A DNA stretch of 64,000 nucleotides from Desulfobacter hydrogenophilus. GTDB taxonomy: Bacteria > Desulfobacterota > Desulfobacteria > Desulfobacterales > Desulfobacteraceae. The stretch covers positions 2,234,501 through 2,298,500 of the forward strand of contig NZ_CP036313.1 of NCBI RefSeq assembly GCF_004319545.1, in the 5' to 3' direction. The translations under genes were made by a program, and so were the position numbers. A model generated the notes under the pieces. That model did not search any database. It worked only from the letters and a program-made list of their open reading frames with translations, and was not told the origin of the DNA. Each line of letters begins with the position of its first letter. Position 1 is the stretch's first letter. Below are positions 18,224 through 28,175 of the stretch, piece after piece.

Positions 18224-20530
18224 ATGATGGTTAATTATCGGTCTGCTGTCAGACATTATGGGACAGGTCTTATCATGTCGGTTCTGCTGCTTTCCTTTAC
18301 GGCAGGGTGCGTAACCCAAGAAACTGCAGCACCAGCGAGTACAGCCAAGGTGCAGGAAAGCCGGGCGTCACAGGACGATTCTGCGTCTTTGCCCAAAACG
18401 GTTGATAAAATATGGGTTAACCCGGAAGCAGATGCGTTTGAGGTATGGATACAGGGTTCCCCAGGTTTGAATGATTATACGTCCATTAAGCAGGTTTTCC
18501 CCTTTGCCGTGAGCGTCTATCTGTCCAATGTCCGTCTTGCCCCCGGTGTGGATGCCGGACCCTTTTCCGACCCCCGTGTCAGCGGTATAAAGGTGGGATT
18601 TGTTGACGAGGCTCAGACGACCGTCAAGGTGGATATTCTGCTCAAGGCAGATCTGCCGTACATTGTGGAGGAAAAACCGGGCCGTTTAGGTATCATTCTC
18701 AAGGGCAGTCGGGACTCTTATCAACAGACGGCTGGGTCAGACCCTGTTATATATGAACCCGGACAGGGTTTGAAAGCGCCTGCGGTGCTGCCCGAAGATG
18801 TTCCTATTCCTGGAACAACAGCCCATCTGACCCATATTGAATTTGATAACAATGATTTTGGTCAGTCTGATATTCAGATTTTAACGGATCATCCGGTTCG
18901 ATACGAAACAATTCAGAACCGCAATGATTCCCTTGGACTGATTTTGTATAATACAATGGTACCCCTACATCATCAACGGCCTCTTATGACCCGGTATTTT
19001 AATTCTGCCGTGGAACAGGTCATGCCCCAGCCAAATCCAGAAAATCCCAATGATACACTGGTGGATATCAAGATTAGGGAAAAAGTGCCGTTCCAAGTGG
19101 TTCAAACCACCAAGGGTATTCATCTGACTTTTGAAGCATCTACGCTATCTCCGCCTGAATTTGATAAAGCCAAAGTAAGTCTGAGCGCCGAACAAAAATT
19201 AAATGCGGAATTTAAAGAGCCGGAGCAGGGGGCGTCAACGCTTCAAGGAGAGGGAAGTTCCATGGACCGGGATCCTTTGTTAAATCCTGCCTCGGTCAGG
19301 TACACCGGTGAGAAAATCAAACTGGATTTTTATGAAACAGATATTAAAAATGTTTTCAGGATATTGAAAAGTGTGAGTGGCAAAAACTTTGCCATTGATA
19401 AGGATGTGGAAGGCAAGGTGACATTAAGCCTTCAGGACCCGGTGCCCTGGGACCAGATCCTTGATCTTATTTTGAAAATGAACAGCCTTGGTAAAAAAAT
19501 GGAGGGCAATGTTATCCGCATTGCCACTACGGCAACCCTTGCCAGGGAGGAAAACGAACGCCAGGAATCCATTGCTGCCCGGCAAAAATCCGAAGATCAG
19601 AAAAAAGCCTTAGAACCCCTTGTCACCGAATATATCCCTGTCAATTATTCAGATGCAAAGGCTGATATAGAGCCCCATGTATCCCAAATCTTGACCCCGG
19701 ATCGGGGTAAGATTTCAGTGGATACCCGTACAAATATGCTGATCATTACCGATACCCAGGCCAAGATCACCCAGGCCAATGAGTTGATCTTCCGCCTGGA
19801 TAAGGTGACGCCCCAGATCATGATTGAAGCCAAGGTGGTTGAGGTAACCAAGGAGTTTTCCAGGAGTTTCGGGATTAACTGGAATCTGTCCAATGCGCCT
19901 GATGTGACATCGGGCTTTGTGGATGATTACTCGGTGTCTGTTAACGGATCAAGCGTTGGGATCTCCGGTGATTTTTCCTTTTTTGGGCTGTTTGGGTCTT
20001 CTGTCAGCGCACTGAATGCACAGCTTGAAGCTTCCGAGGAACAGGGCGATGTCAGGATCGTATCCTCTCCAAGAATTCTGACTCTGGACAACAAAAAGGC
20101 CATGATCAAGCAGGGGGAGGAATATGCCTATTCGGTGATGGATGAGGCTGGCAATCCGTCTGTGTCATATAAAGACATTGACCTGTTGCTGGAAGTAACG
20201 CCCCATGTTACACCGGACAACAGAATTTCCATGACCGTTCGTCTGACCAAAAATGACATTGCCGGCTACAGTCCCGATGGCGCCCCTACCCTGGCGACCA
20301 ATGAGGCGGAAACAGAGCTTTTGGTCAATAATAACGATACGGTTGTTATCGGCGGTGTGGTCAAAACGACCCAAAGCCAGGACAGCGATGGTATCCCTTT
20401 TCTGGCAGGCGTTCCTGGGCTTGGCTATCTTTTTGGCTCAAAAGCCAAGGCTGACGATCGAAATGAACTGCTTATTTTCCTGACGCCTTCCATTGTCCAG
20501 CTTGAGCAGAAAAGGCATATTGTTCAATAG
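18224..20530 (+). CDS. pilQ: Type IV pilus secretin PilQ
   Basis: The outer-membrane pore for the pilus. It has a lipobox-like SFTAGC near the N-terminus. Two AMIN domains (about residues 45-155 and 195-320) bind peptidoglycan. An N0/STN domain (about 360-440, KLDFYETDIKNVFRILKSVSG) and an N1/NolW domain with EYIPVNYSDAK come next. The secretin core (about 590-765) has DVRIVSSPRILTLDN and the terminal VPGLGYLFGSK signature. I start at the ATG at 18224, after GGGGAATAAG, rather than an ATG at 18182 inside pilP. Last gene of the pil operon. Confidence 0.94.
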   Translation: MMVNYRSAVRHYGTGLIMSVLLLSFTAGCVTQETAAPASTAKVQESRASQDDSASLPKTVDKIWVNPEADAFEVWIQGSPGLNDYTSIKQVFPFAVSVYLSNVRLAPGVDAGPFSDPRVSGIKVGFVDEAQTTVKVDILLKADLPYIVEEKPGRLGIILKGSRDSYQQTAGSDPVIYEPGQGLKAPAVLPEDVPIPGTTAHLTHIEFDNNDFGQSDIQILTDHPVRYETIQNRNDSLGLILYNTMVPLHHQRPLMTRYFNSAVEQVMPQPNPENPNDTLVDIKIREKVPFQVVQTTKGIHLTFEASTLSPPEFDKAKVSLSAEQKLNAEFKEPEQGASTLQGEGSSMDRDPLLNPASVRYTGEKIKLDFYETDIKNVFRILKSVSGKNFAIDKDVEGKVTLSLQDPVPWDQILDLILKMNSLGKKMEGNVIRIATTATLAREENERQESIAARQKSEDQKKALEPLVTEYIPVNYSDAKADIEPHVSQILTPDRGKISVDTRTNMLIITDTQAKITQANELIFRLDKVTPQIMIEAKVVEVTKEFSRSFGINWNLSNAPDVTSGFVDDYSVSVNGSSVGISGDFSFFGLFGSSVSALNAQLEASEEQGDVRIVSSPRILTLDNKKAMIKQGEEYAYSVMDEAGNPSVSYKDIDLLLEVTPHVTPDNRISMTVRLTKNDIAGYSPDGAPTLATNEAETELLVNNNDTVVIGGVVKTTQSQDSDGIPFLAGVPGLGYLFGSKAKADDRNELLIFLTPSIVQLEQKRHIVQ

Positions 20531-20600
20531 CTCTTTGAGTATTCCAGTTCAGTATGGTGGCCGCTGGGAAACATTTTAAAAACTGGGCGCATTCATTATT

Positions 20601-22202
20601 ATGATTCCCATACAGAAATTTAAAGATATTGTTGGTGATGAGTTTGTATTTACCGATGAGCCGACGATTCATCGGTATTCCCGGGCCACACTGCCCAAGA
20701 GTACGACGCCTGCAGCTGTTTTAAAACCTCTAAACAGCAGTGAAGTAACGGATATTATAAAAACGGCGAAAGAATATCGTGTCGGTATTTATCCCGTGAG
20801 CCGGGGATGTAACTGGGGCTACGGCTCGGCCTGTGCTGTGAGGGATGGACAGGTGATCCTGGATCTGTCCCGGATGAACCGGATTATCCATGTGGATGAG
20901 ACCCTGGCATATGCCGTGATCGAGCCCGGGGTGACTCAGATTCAGCTCGTATCTTATTTAAAAGAAAATGATTTTCCCCTGTGGCTGGACTGCAGCGGAT
21001 CGGGACCTGATGCCAGTATTTTGGGCAACACTTTGGAACGGGGGTTCGGGCACACGCCTTACGGAGATCATTTTATGCACTCCTGCGGCATGGAGGTGGT
21101 TCTGGGGGACGGGCGGACTCTAAAAACAGGGTATGGGCACTATGATAATGCCCAGGCCACCTATGTATTTAAATATGGTATTGGGCCGTATATGGATGGG
21201 TTGTTTACCCAGTCCAACTTCGGTGTCGTAACCCGGCTTGGGATTTGGTTAATGCCTGCGCCGGAATGCCTGAATATGTTTTACTGTGCCCTACCCCGGG
21301 AGGGGGATCTGGCTGCAGTGGTGGATGCATTGCGTCCGCTGAAGTTGAGTGGACAGGTTCAAAGCTTGATTCATATCGGCAATGATTTGAGGGTTTTTTC
21401 TTCATTCAATCAATACCCTTGGGAAAAGGCCGAGAATAAGACACCGTTGAGCGATGATTTGCGCGAGCAGTTCTGCAAAAAAGGCGGATTCGGTGCCTGG
21501 AATGTCAGTGGGGCCATCTATGGCAGTCGGGCGCAGGTGCGGATGACGCGGAAGGCGTTGAAAAAAGCGCTGAAACCGCTGGGGCGCATTCGGTTTATCG
21601 GAGACCGGACCCTGAGTGTCATAAACCGCCTATCAAGTCTGTTTGATCGGTTTTCCCTGTTTCCTGACCTGAAAACCATGTCTAAATCTTTGGACAAGGT
21701 GTACGGACTACTCAAGGGCGAGCCCACAGATGCATTTTTGTTTGGTACGCTGTGGCGGGTCAAAACGGCGGTGAATTCTGGAGCCATAGCTGATCCCCTT
21801 GATTTTAATGCCGGCATGATGTGGATCGCCCCGATTATGCCCATGACCGGGGCGACGGCAGAGCGTTTGATTCAATTGGTGAATCCGGTGTTTGAAAAAT
21901 ACGCTTTCGAGCCCTTGATCACGGTGTCACTGATAACGGAGCGAGCCATGGTCAGCGTCATTACCATTGCCTATGATAAGGATAATCCAGAGGAATGCAT
22001 ACGGGCACAGGAATGTTATGATGCTTTTTTTAGCCTTATCATGTCCCAGGGATATGTGCCGTACCGAACCAATATCCATACCATGAAAAAACTGGCAGAC
22101 CGATCCCAGACCTTCTGGGAGATAACAAAAGAGATAAAATCGGTATTGGACCCTGAGGGAATCATCGCCCCTGGACGATATCAGCCATTTGACAAGGAGT
22201 AA
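20601..22202 (+). CDS. FAD-linked oxidoreductase, vanillyl-alcohol oxidase / 4-cresol dehydrogenase type
   Basis: The N-terminal PCMH-type FAD-binding domain (about residues 30-230) has VSRGCNWGYGSA and SILGNTLERGFGHTPYGDHF, the latter very like the segment in 4-cresol dehydrogenase (PchF) and vanillyl-alcohol oxidase. The C-terminal VAO-type cap follows (about 240-520). The 533-aa length matches these flavoproteins. They oxidise para-substituted phenols, PchF with a cytochrome partner. No cytochrome gene is adjacent, so the electron acceptor is unknown. It lies 70 bases after pilQ, without a clear Shine-Dalgarno, and converges on the PilF-like gene. Confidence 0.8.
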   Translation: MIPIQKFKDIVGDEFVFTDEPTIHRYSRATLPKSTTPAAVLKPLNSSEVTDIIKTAKEYRVGIYPVSRGCNWGYGSACAVRDGQVILDLSRMNRIIHVDETLAYAVIEPGVTQIQLVSYLKENDFPLWLDCSGSGPDASILGNTLERGFGHTPYGDHFMHSCGMEVVLGDGRTLKTGYGHYDNAQATYVFKYGIGPYMDGLFTQSNFGVVTRLGIWLMPAPECLNMFYCALPREGDLAAVVDALRPLKLSGQVQSLIHIGNDLRVFSSFNQYPWEKAENKTPLSDDLREQFCKKGGFGAWNVSGAIYGSRAQVRMTRKALKKALKPLGRIRFIGDRTLSVINRLSSLFDRFSLFPDLKTMSKSLDKVYGLLKGEPTDAFLFGTLWRVKTAVNSGAIADPLDFNAGMMWIAPIMPMTGATAERLIQLVNPVFEKYAFEPLITVSLITERAMVSVITIAYDKDNPEECIRAQECYDAFFSLIMSQGYVPYRTNIHTMKKLADRSQTFWEITKEIKSVLDPEGIIAPGRYQPFDKE

Positions 22203-22216
22203 GAGTGCATTGGCTT

Positions 22217-22978
22217 TTACTGCAGTTCGAAGAGGCGCTGTTCAGCCTCGTGGTAAAGATTTGAATTTTCAGGGGCCAACTGCTTGACCACCTGCCAGGC
22301 TTTGATGGCCTGTCGGGCTCGGCCGCATGTTTCATACGTCTGGGCAAGGTCCTTATGGAATATGACAGTGTCCGGGGATCTTCTTATATTTTTATCCAGA
22401 TACTTTATGGCCCTGTCTGTCTGGCCGGTTCGTATGTATAGCTGGGCAAGACCATGGATAGCTGGAATAAAGCCGGGCACTTCCCGTAATGCTTTAAGAA
22501 AATATTTCTGGGCAACAGGGTAGTTGTTCTGTGCCAGCTGTGCCCACCCGATATTGGCTAATGGGTAATGGGGCGTGGGGTAGGTGATATCTTCAAGAAC
22601 CATGTTGAATGTCTTTATGGCAATATTCGGTTTATCATCCCTAAGGTAGGCTACACCAAGATTGTTTAGGGCCTCGGTGTAATCAGGCTTGAGTGACAGG
22701 GCTTTGTTAAAGGCCGTTATGCCCATATCATCCCTTTCTTTCCCCATATAGGCTAATCCCAGGCTGTTTTGAATATATGGGTCATCCGGCGCCATTTTTT
22801 CTGCTTCAAGCAGTTTATTCAATGCCGCCGTGTAGTTTCCCTGGGTCTGGAACACATCGCCTTCTTTTTTAATAGCCTGGGCGATTTTATTTTGTTTCTG
22901 GGTCTGTACCGTTGAGGCGCAGGATGCCATGACGGCACAGAGGCAAACCAGGATAAACGGTTTTATTTTTATTTTCAT
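22217..22978 (-). CDS. TPR lipoprotein, PilF/PilW-like pilotin
   Basis: A lipoprotein signal with lipobox MASC (Cys about residue 20) is followed by about six TPR units (about 35-250), for example NSLGLAYMGKERDDMGITAF and ALNNLGVAYLRDD. The size and repeat number match PilF/PilW, the pilotin that brings PilQ to the outer membrane, and the pilMNOPQ operon ends about 1.7 kb away. The link to pilus biogenesis is therefore likely but inferred. It starts 12 bases after the stop of the LysM-like gene on the minus strand. Confidence 0.75.
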   Translation of the reverse strand: MKIKIKPFILVCLCAVMASCASTVQTQKQNKIAQAIKKEGDVFQTQGNYTAALNKLLEAEKMAPDDPYIQNSLGLAYMGKERDDMGITAFNKALSLKPDYTEALNNLGVAYLRDDKPNIAIKTFNMVLEDITYPTPHYPLANIGWAQLAQNNYPVAQKYFLKALREVPGFIPAIHGLAQLYIRTGQTDRAIKYLDKNIRRSPDTVIFHKDLAQTYETCGRARQAIKAWQVVKQLAPENSNLYHEAEQRLFELQ

Positions 22979-22990
22979 TGGGCCGGCTCC

Positions 22991-24457
22991 TTATCTAAGT
23001 ATAATCACATCAATTTTTTCATTTTTCAGAAAGGTTGTCGCACTTTTGAAAAGAGGCGTCCTAGTCAAAAAAAGTTTTTCCATCCCTTTTTCAGCGTAAA
23101 CACCCGGGATATTTTTCACTTTCCGGGCTACATTGAATGCCGGGTCTTTCCATACCTGATACCCAAGCCGGGAGAAAAGGCGGATACATATATCTTCAAA
23201 GGTGAGATCCAAAGGCAGATCGAGAATTCGGTATCCCTTATTTTTTAAAGCGTCAAGGGCGCTGCCGTAAACGCCTCCCGAATTGATTAAAATATCAGGG
23301 GTGTGATCATGAGTGATCCTGCCCAAGGGGACAGTCATCTCTACTTTGTTGAAAGATACGGGAAAAAAGACCTGGGGTTTATAGACGTAGGGTGTGCCAG
23401 TCAGAAGTAAATTGATTAATGATTCCTGGGATTTGGGCACATCCTTCATGGTTTGTGTGTTGGACACTACATTGGCACTAAGAACTTCACTGAATTTTTT
23501 AAATTCCAGATTCTTCCAATAGGCTTTCATGGCAGCAACAAGATCAGGATCCATGGACGCTTCAGTGGCATCGGGGCCAAGCAGCACGGTTTTTTTCCCG
23601 GTTTCGTCACTGATGACTGGTGTTATTGACAAGTCGATGGATTGGGGCTTGCTGCCTTGGCTGCCGGACGGGAAAAATAATGTCCCCTGGTGCATGAGGC
23701 GACCCTGGATAAGCTGGGTGTAGCGTTTTAGATGCGCCAACTCCGCCATGGAAATAGGTTTTGACGTATGGGGGATAGTTGGTTTTTCTTCAGGTGGCGT
23801 ATCTTTTTTTCCCATGGCAATCAAATTGTTAAACCAGGGCTGGGAAAGAATTGAAGGATCCGGGATTACGAGGCTTGTCCCCTGATAGATATAGTTGATG
23901 TCCTTAATGTCCGGATTGAGGTGAAGCACGGCTTGCTCTCCTACCTTGGATACATTGCCCCTGGATGTTAGAAATTCTTTGGAAAGCAGTTCAGACATGG
24001 TGTCCCCGGATTTAACCTCGTGTTTGTGGGTGTGTCGGGATACGGTGCTGGGTGTAATCTGCGTGGAGAACGCCAGCATCGGTACTTCCACAGTGCCGTT
24101 GCTGTTCTGTTTGTAGGTGTTTTCATCCACTTGTTTAAGTGGAATCATAATCCGGCTGCCGGGGGAAATGGTATCAATATTGCCGATTTTCGGATTAATG
24201 GTTTTAAATATTTTTAAAAACAGTGGGAAATCCGACGCGGATATTTCTCCTTTCTGACGAAGAATTTTATACAGCCATTCATCTTTTTTGACCAGGTAAG
24301 GTTCGCACAGGTAACTCCCATCATCGTAGGTGAAAAGGGAATATTTTTTAAAACTGGTTTTCACCCCCGGTGCTGAAAAAGAGGCGCAAGGGGTGAAAAA
24401 AACCAGTATCACCGGGATAACAACACGTCTTATTATGATGGCCCGGGAAAAAAACAT
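22991..24457 (-). CDS. Secreted protein with LysM-like domains, uncharacterised
   Basis: A signal peptide (about residues 1-28) precedes two LysM-like segments. One is at about 48-112 (VKKDEWLYKILRQKGEIS, ending in SPGSRIMIPL). The other is at about 148-198 (HEVKSGDTMSELLSKEFLT, ending in YQGTSLVIPD). LysM domains bind peptidoglycan glycans. The remaining 290 residues are not recognised. It sits between threonine synthase and the PilF-like gene on the same strand, with short gaps (3 and 12 bases), suggesting an operon. A periplasmic wall-linked role is inferred. Confidence 0.68.
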   Translation of the reverse strand: MFFSRAIIIRRVVIPVILVFFTPCASFSAPGVKTSFKKYSLFTYDDGSYLCEPYLVKKDEWLYKILRQKGEISASDFPLFLKIFKTINPKIGNIDTISPGSRIMIPLKQVDENTYKQNSNGTVEVPMLAFSTQITPSTVSRHTHKHEVKSGDTMSELLSKEFLTSRGNVSKVGEQAVLHLNPDIKDINYIYQGTSLVIPDPSILSQPWFNNLIAMGKKDTPPEEKPTIPHTSKPISMAELAHLKRYTQLIQGRLMHQGTLFFPSGSQGSKPQSIDLSITPVISDETGKKTVLLGPDATEASMDPDLVAAMKAYWKNLEFKKFSEVLSANVVSNTQTMKDVPKSQESLINLLLTGTPYVYKPQVFFPVSFNKVEMTVPLGRITHDHTPDILINSGGVYGSALDALKNKGYRILDLPLDLTFEDICIRLFSRLGYQVWKDPAFNVARKVKNIPGVYAEKGMEKLFLTRTPLFKSATTFLKNEKIDVIILR

Positions 24458-24460
24458 AAA

Positions 24461-25960
24461 TTAAAGCCCTAAACGGATGGCGATTTTTTTTGATACATCC
24501 TTTACGAATTCCTGGAACTGGGATGACCCAAGGGGTTTTTCCTGGGACGGAATCAATTCAGGGTCATCGGGCGAAACAAAATCCGGTAAATTAATAAACT
24601 GGCTGTCAGATGAAATACCGTAAGCGTCAGAGAGTTCACCCTTAAAATAGAGGTCCTGGAAACCGGAGAATTTAATGGCATGTGCCGTGGCATCCAGAAT
24701 CACGGTTTCGTTCTCATCCACGATATTTAATGCCTTTGCCTGGACCATCCCTGCAAGACACTCGCCACCCTGGGTGCAGGTGATATGCCCGTTCTGGTTG
24801 GCCGTAAGCTGCCAGTCCATGATCTGCTGTTCTTTTACCTGGACCACAAAAACATTTTTATGGCCGCTGGCCGCATCATATTCCCGGGCAATCTGAATCA
24901 CCCGTGGCATGGATACGGGATTTCCGATCATGGCTGCCTGGGCTACACTTGGCTGGGTCTGGACCGGCGTAAATTCACGCTTGCTCTCATCGGGTTCAAG
25001 ATAGTATTTGTATACCGGATCTGCATGTTCGGACTGAACTCCGATGATCTTTGGCAGTTTATTGATGATGCCGATGTTGTAAAATTTTAAGAACCCGTTC
25101 ATGACCGCTGAAATATTACCGGCATTGCCAATGGGCACCATGACCACTTTTTTATCCATATCCCAGTCAAAGTCCTGGGCAATCTCATAGGAGTAGGATT
25201 CTTGTCCCAGTATCCGCCAGGCATTTTTAGAATTGAGCAGCGCTACAGGATAGCTTGAGGACAGGTGCTCCACAACTTTCATGCAGTCGTCAAAAACCCC
25301 TGGAATTTCAAACACCCTGGCACCGCTTCCCAAGGGTTGAGCCAGTTGGGCGGATGTGACCTTTTTATGGGGCAAAAGTACGGCAGATTTTACTTGAGAT
25401 CCCAGATAGGAGGCATAAAGGGCTGCCGATGCCGAGGTGTCACCGGTGGAGGCGCATACCGAGATCACCTTGGATACCAAACCCTGGTCAATAAGATATT
25501 TTATGCTGGACAGGGCAGAGGCCATTCCCCTGTCCTTAAATGAGGCTGAAGGGTTCTGCCCGTCGTTTTTGTAATAGAACTTTAACCCGGTTTTTTCCTG
25601 GAGCACGGTGTTGGCTTCTATCATTGGCGTGTGCCCTTCACCCAGATAGATGATGGACTCAAGGGGGATGCTGGGGCCGATGAATTCGTGGTACCGGTAA
25701 ATCCCTTTAAGGGCCGGGATCTTAAGCATTTTGCGGTAATCAAAGATTCTTTGCCAGGTTTCGCCTGGAATGGCCTTGAGCCGGTCTTTGTTCCGGTCAT
25801 GGATCAGCAATACCTGGTTGCACGCCGGGCATACGTATAAAAGTTCTTCAATGCCGTATTCGGCACCGCAGCCAAGGCATTTATAGTACATATCTCCCTT
25901 GGGCGAGGGGATGATATGGGGTCTGATATCTTCTGGAAACAGATCAAGATTCGTGTTCAA
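24461..25960 (-). CDS. thrC: Threonine synthase
   Basis: A PLP enzyme converting O-phosphohomoserine to threonine. The N-terminal zinc-ribbon-like segment (about residues 25-55; CLGCGAEYG and CPAC) is seen in the longer bacterial/archaeal class. The PLP lysine lies in [11 protein letters not shown] (about residue 142). A phosphate-binding [12 protein letters not shown] loop and the [19 protein letters not shown] motif follow. The length of 499 aa fits this class. It overlaps the 3' end of serS by 17 bases. Confidence 0.92.
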   Translation of the reverse strand: MNTNLDLFPEDIRPHIIPSPKGDMYYKCLGCGAEYGIEELLYVCPACNQVLLIHDRNKDRLKAIPGETWQRIFDYRKMLKIPALKGIYRYHEFIGPSIPLESIIYLGEGHTPMIEANTVLQEKTGLKFYYKNDGQNPSASFKDRGMASALSSIKYLIDQGLVSKVISVCASTGDTSASAALYASYLGSQVKSAVLLPHKKVTSAQLAQPLGSGARVFEIPGVFDDCMKVVEHLSSSYPVALLNSKNAWRILGQESYSYEIAQDFDWDMDKKVVMVPIGNAGNISAVMNGFLKFYNIGIINKLPKIIGVQSEHADPVYKYYLEPDESKREFTPVQTQPSVAQAAMIGNPVSMPRVIQIAREYDAASGHKNVFVVQVKEQQIMDWQLTANQNGHITCTQGGECLAGMVQAKALNIVDENETVILDATAHAIKFSGFQDLYFKGELSDAYGISSDSQFINLPDFVSPDDPELIPSQEKPLGSSQFQEFVKDVSKKIAIRLGL

Positions 25961-27224
25961 TTACTTCTAAGCCTCCCATGTACGGTACCAGTGCCTTGGG
26001 CACGTTGACGGTTCCGTCTTCCATTTGATAGTTTTCAAGAATTGCTGCAAAGGTCCTGCCCACGGCCAGTCCGGACCCGTTCAGGGTGTGGCAGAACTCA
26101 GGTTTTTTGGCGTTTTCCCGTTTGAATCGGATGTTTGCCCGTCTGGCCTGGAAATCAAGGCAGTTTGAGCATGAGGATATCTCTCTGTATTTATCCTGGC
26201 CGGGCATCCACACTTCAATGTCATAGGTTTTTGTGGCGGAAAATCCCAGGTCGCCGGTACACAACGTGACCACCTGGTAGGGCAGTTCCAGGCGCTGGAG
26301 AATGTCCTCCGCATTGGCCAACAATGATTCAAGCTCATCAAATGAAGTCTCCGGAGCGGTGATTTTCACCATTTCCACCTTGTTGAACTGGTGCTGACGG
26401 ATCAGTCCTTTGGTGTCTTTGCCGTAGGAGCCTGCTTCGGACCTGAAACAGGGGGTAAATGCCGTGAATTTCATGGGCAGCTTGGATTCATCCAGGATCT
26501 CTCCGGCCGGGATGTTGGTCATGGGCACTTCTGACGTGGGAATCAGGTAGTAATCCCAGCCCTCAATTTTAAAGAGATCTTCTTCAAATTTAGGCAACTG
26601 GCCTGTGCCAGTCATGGTTTCCTTATTTACGATAAACGGCGGTAGAACTTCTTTATACCCATGCTCTGTGATGTGAATATCCAGCATGAAGTTGATTAAA
26701 GCCCGTTCCAGGCGTGCGCCTGCGCCTAAATACAAAGGAAATCGGGAACCGGCAAGTTTTGCTGCACACTTAAGATCGAGAATGCCCAATCCTTCGGCGA
26801 TGTCAGCATGATCCTTGATCTGAAAATCAAAAGACCGGGGGGAACCCCATGTCTTTTCATGCCGATTCTCAGTGTCATCCTTTCCCATTGGGACATCGTC
26901 ATGGGGCAGGTTGGGAATATGAATAAGGAACGCTTTAATTGAGGCTTCTATTTCATTGAGTGTTTTGTCCATTCCCTTGATCTGCTCAGAAACGCCTTTC
27001 ATTTTATCTATGCTTGGCTGGGCGTCCTGGCCGGATTTCTTCATCTTGGCTATTTCATCAGAAACAGTATTTCTTAGATGGCGTAATTCTTCAATATCAA
27101 CTAAAAGAGCTTTTCTTTTTTCCTCATTTTCAAGAAATGGGGAAAAATCAATGTTTGCCCGACGTTTTTTCATGCCCTGGACAACAGTATCCAGGTCGTT
27201 TTTAATCAATTTTAGATCAAGCAT
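25944..27224 (-). CDS. serS: Seryl-tRNA synthetase
   Basis: Class II aminoacyl-tRNA synthetase that charges tRNA-Ser (and tRNA-Sec if present). The N-terminal antiparallel coiled-coil arm (about residues 30-105) binds the long variable arm. The catalytic domain has motif 2 [21 protein letters not shown] and motif 3 [18 protein letters not shown]. The 426-aa length is normal. The gene leads a minus-strand operon with thrC, with a candidate promoter at 27294-27322. Confidence 0.96.
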   Translation of the reverse strand: MLDLKLIKNDLDTVVQGMKKRRANIDFSPFLENEEKRKALLVDIEELRHLRNTVSDEIAKMKKSGQDAQPSIDKMKGVSEQIKGMDKTLNEIEASIKAFLIHIPNLPHDDVPMGKDDTENRHEKTWGSPRSFDFQIKDHADIAEGLGILDLKCAAKLAGSRFPLYLGAGARLERALINFMLDIHITEHGYKEVLPPFIVNKETMTGTGQLPKFEEDLFKIEGWDYYLIPTSEVPMTNIPAGEILDESKLPMKFTAFTPCFRSEAGSYGKDTKGLIRQHQFNKVEMVKITAPETSFDELESLLANAEDILQRLELPYQVVTLCTGDLGFSATKTYDIEVWMPGQDKYREISSCSNCLDFQARRANIRFKRENAKKPEFCHTLNGSGLAVGRTFAAILENYQMEDGTVNVPKALVPYMGGLEVIEHES

Positions 27225-27293
27225 TTTTGATTTTTGTCCTGCATGATTATAGGGTTGAAAGGTGGCTGGTTATAATATTTTTACAATTATATT

Positions 27294-27322
27294 CAGATAA
27301 CACGGGCTATGTAAACAGTCAA
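27294..27322 (-). promoter_or_regulatory. Candidate promoter for serS
   Basis: On the minus strand TTGACT (27322-27317) is followed by a 17-base spacer and TATCTG (27299-27294), about 70 bases before the serS start codon. Confidence 0.45.
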
Positions 27323-27335
27323 TGATTATTGCCGG

Positions 27336-27363
27336 TTGACAATTGTCTGACAGTGTATAATAT
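27336..27363 (+). promoter_or_regulatory. Candidate promoter for the 5-formyl-THF cyclo-ligase gene
   Basis: TTGACA (27336-27341), a 16-base spacer and TAATAT (27358-27363), 42 bases before the start codon. A better -10 hexamer TATAAT overlaps at 27356-27361 but would leave a 14-base spacer. Divergent from the serS promoter. Confidence 0.5.
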
Positions 27364-27404
27364 TTCTCAAAAATTTACTGTGTAATAATCTAAGGAATGC
27401 GATT

Positions 27405-27992
27405 ATGGACGAAGCTAAAAGCGGTAAGAATAGTGTCTTAAGCCAGGTGGCTGAGCGTATGAACGCCTTGTCCCCGGAACAAATTGAAGAAAAATACAAT
27501 ATTATTGAAAATAAATTGTTTGAATTTGCCAACTTTTTAGAATCCCATCAGGTGTTCCTGTATCCGCCCGGAAGTAAGGAAATTCCTACTGAAAACATCA
27601 TCCGAAAAGCCATGGAAATCGAGAAAAGTATTATTCTACCGGTATTTACGGATGTTAAGAATACTTTCCTTTTGTACAAGATCAGTCATTTTGACAAGGA
27701 CCTGGTGTCGAATGCCCATGACATGCTTGAGCCCAATCCGGAGCGGTGCAAGAAAATAGCCCTGGATGATGTGGATATTGCCATTATCCCGGGCCTGGCC
27801 TTTGATGATAAGGGTGGGCGCATGGGGTTCGGGAACAACTATTATTCAAAGCTGATTACAAAATTACCAGAAACCTGCCGTAAGGTAGCTTTGGCTTATG
27901 AAGAGCAGATTGTTGACCAGATTCAGATGGAATCAAGAAAATATACGGTGGATATCATTATTACCGATACCCGGGTAATTTACAAAATATAG
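27405..27992 (+). CDS. 5-formyltetrahydrofolate cyclo-ligase
   Basis: Cytoplasmic ATP-dependent enzyme that returns 5-formyl-THF to 5,10-methenyl-THF. The family signature is present as PGLAFDDKGGRMGFGNNYYSK (about residues 127-147), including the ATP-binding Gly-rich turn. The N-terminal helix is Lys- and Glu-rich with the usual basic/Glu pattern. The length of 195 aa is typical. It stands alone, divergent from serS, with a palindromic repeat element downstream. Confidence 0.88.
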   Translation: MDEAKSGKNSVLSQVAERMNALSPEQIEEKYNIIENKLFEFANFLESHQVFLYPPGSKEIPTENIIRKAMEIEKSIILPVFTDVKNTFLLYKISHFDKDLVSNAHDMLEPNPERCKKIALDDVDIAIIPGLAFDDKGGRMGFGNNYYSKLITKLPETCRKVALAYEEQIVDQIQMESRKYTVDIIITDTRVIYKI

Positions 27993-28033
27993 TAATCTAT
28001 TTGGAATGTTTTATTCCGATCATGGGCCTTAAA

Positions 28034-28170
28034 TGGCGTCTGAGCAAAAACCTGGAAATTTTGTCGAGTACAAGGCGGATAGGAATTTTAATCGTCGGCA
28101 TATATTGAATATTCCGAGGATTAAAATTCTCTCCCAACGAAGTAATCGGCAAAATTTACGGTTTTCGGTC
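28034..28170. repeat. Imperfect palindromic element (about 135 bp), REP/MITE-like
   Basis: Two nested pairs of arms. The inner pair is GAATTTTAATCGTCGG (28083-28098) against its reverse complement at 28114-28129 (15 of 16 match). The outer pair is CTGGAAATTTTGTCGA (28052-28067) against 28146-28161 (13 of 16). A segment of 18 bases (28056-28073) recurs exactly at 32932-32949. It lies between convergent gene ends, where such elements can act as terminators or mRNA stabilisers. Confidence 0.65.
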
Positions 28171-28175
28171 GGGCA

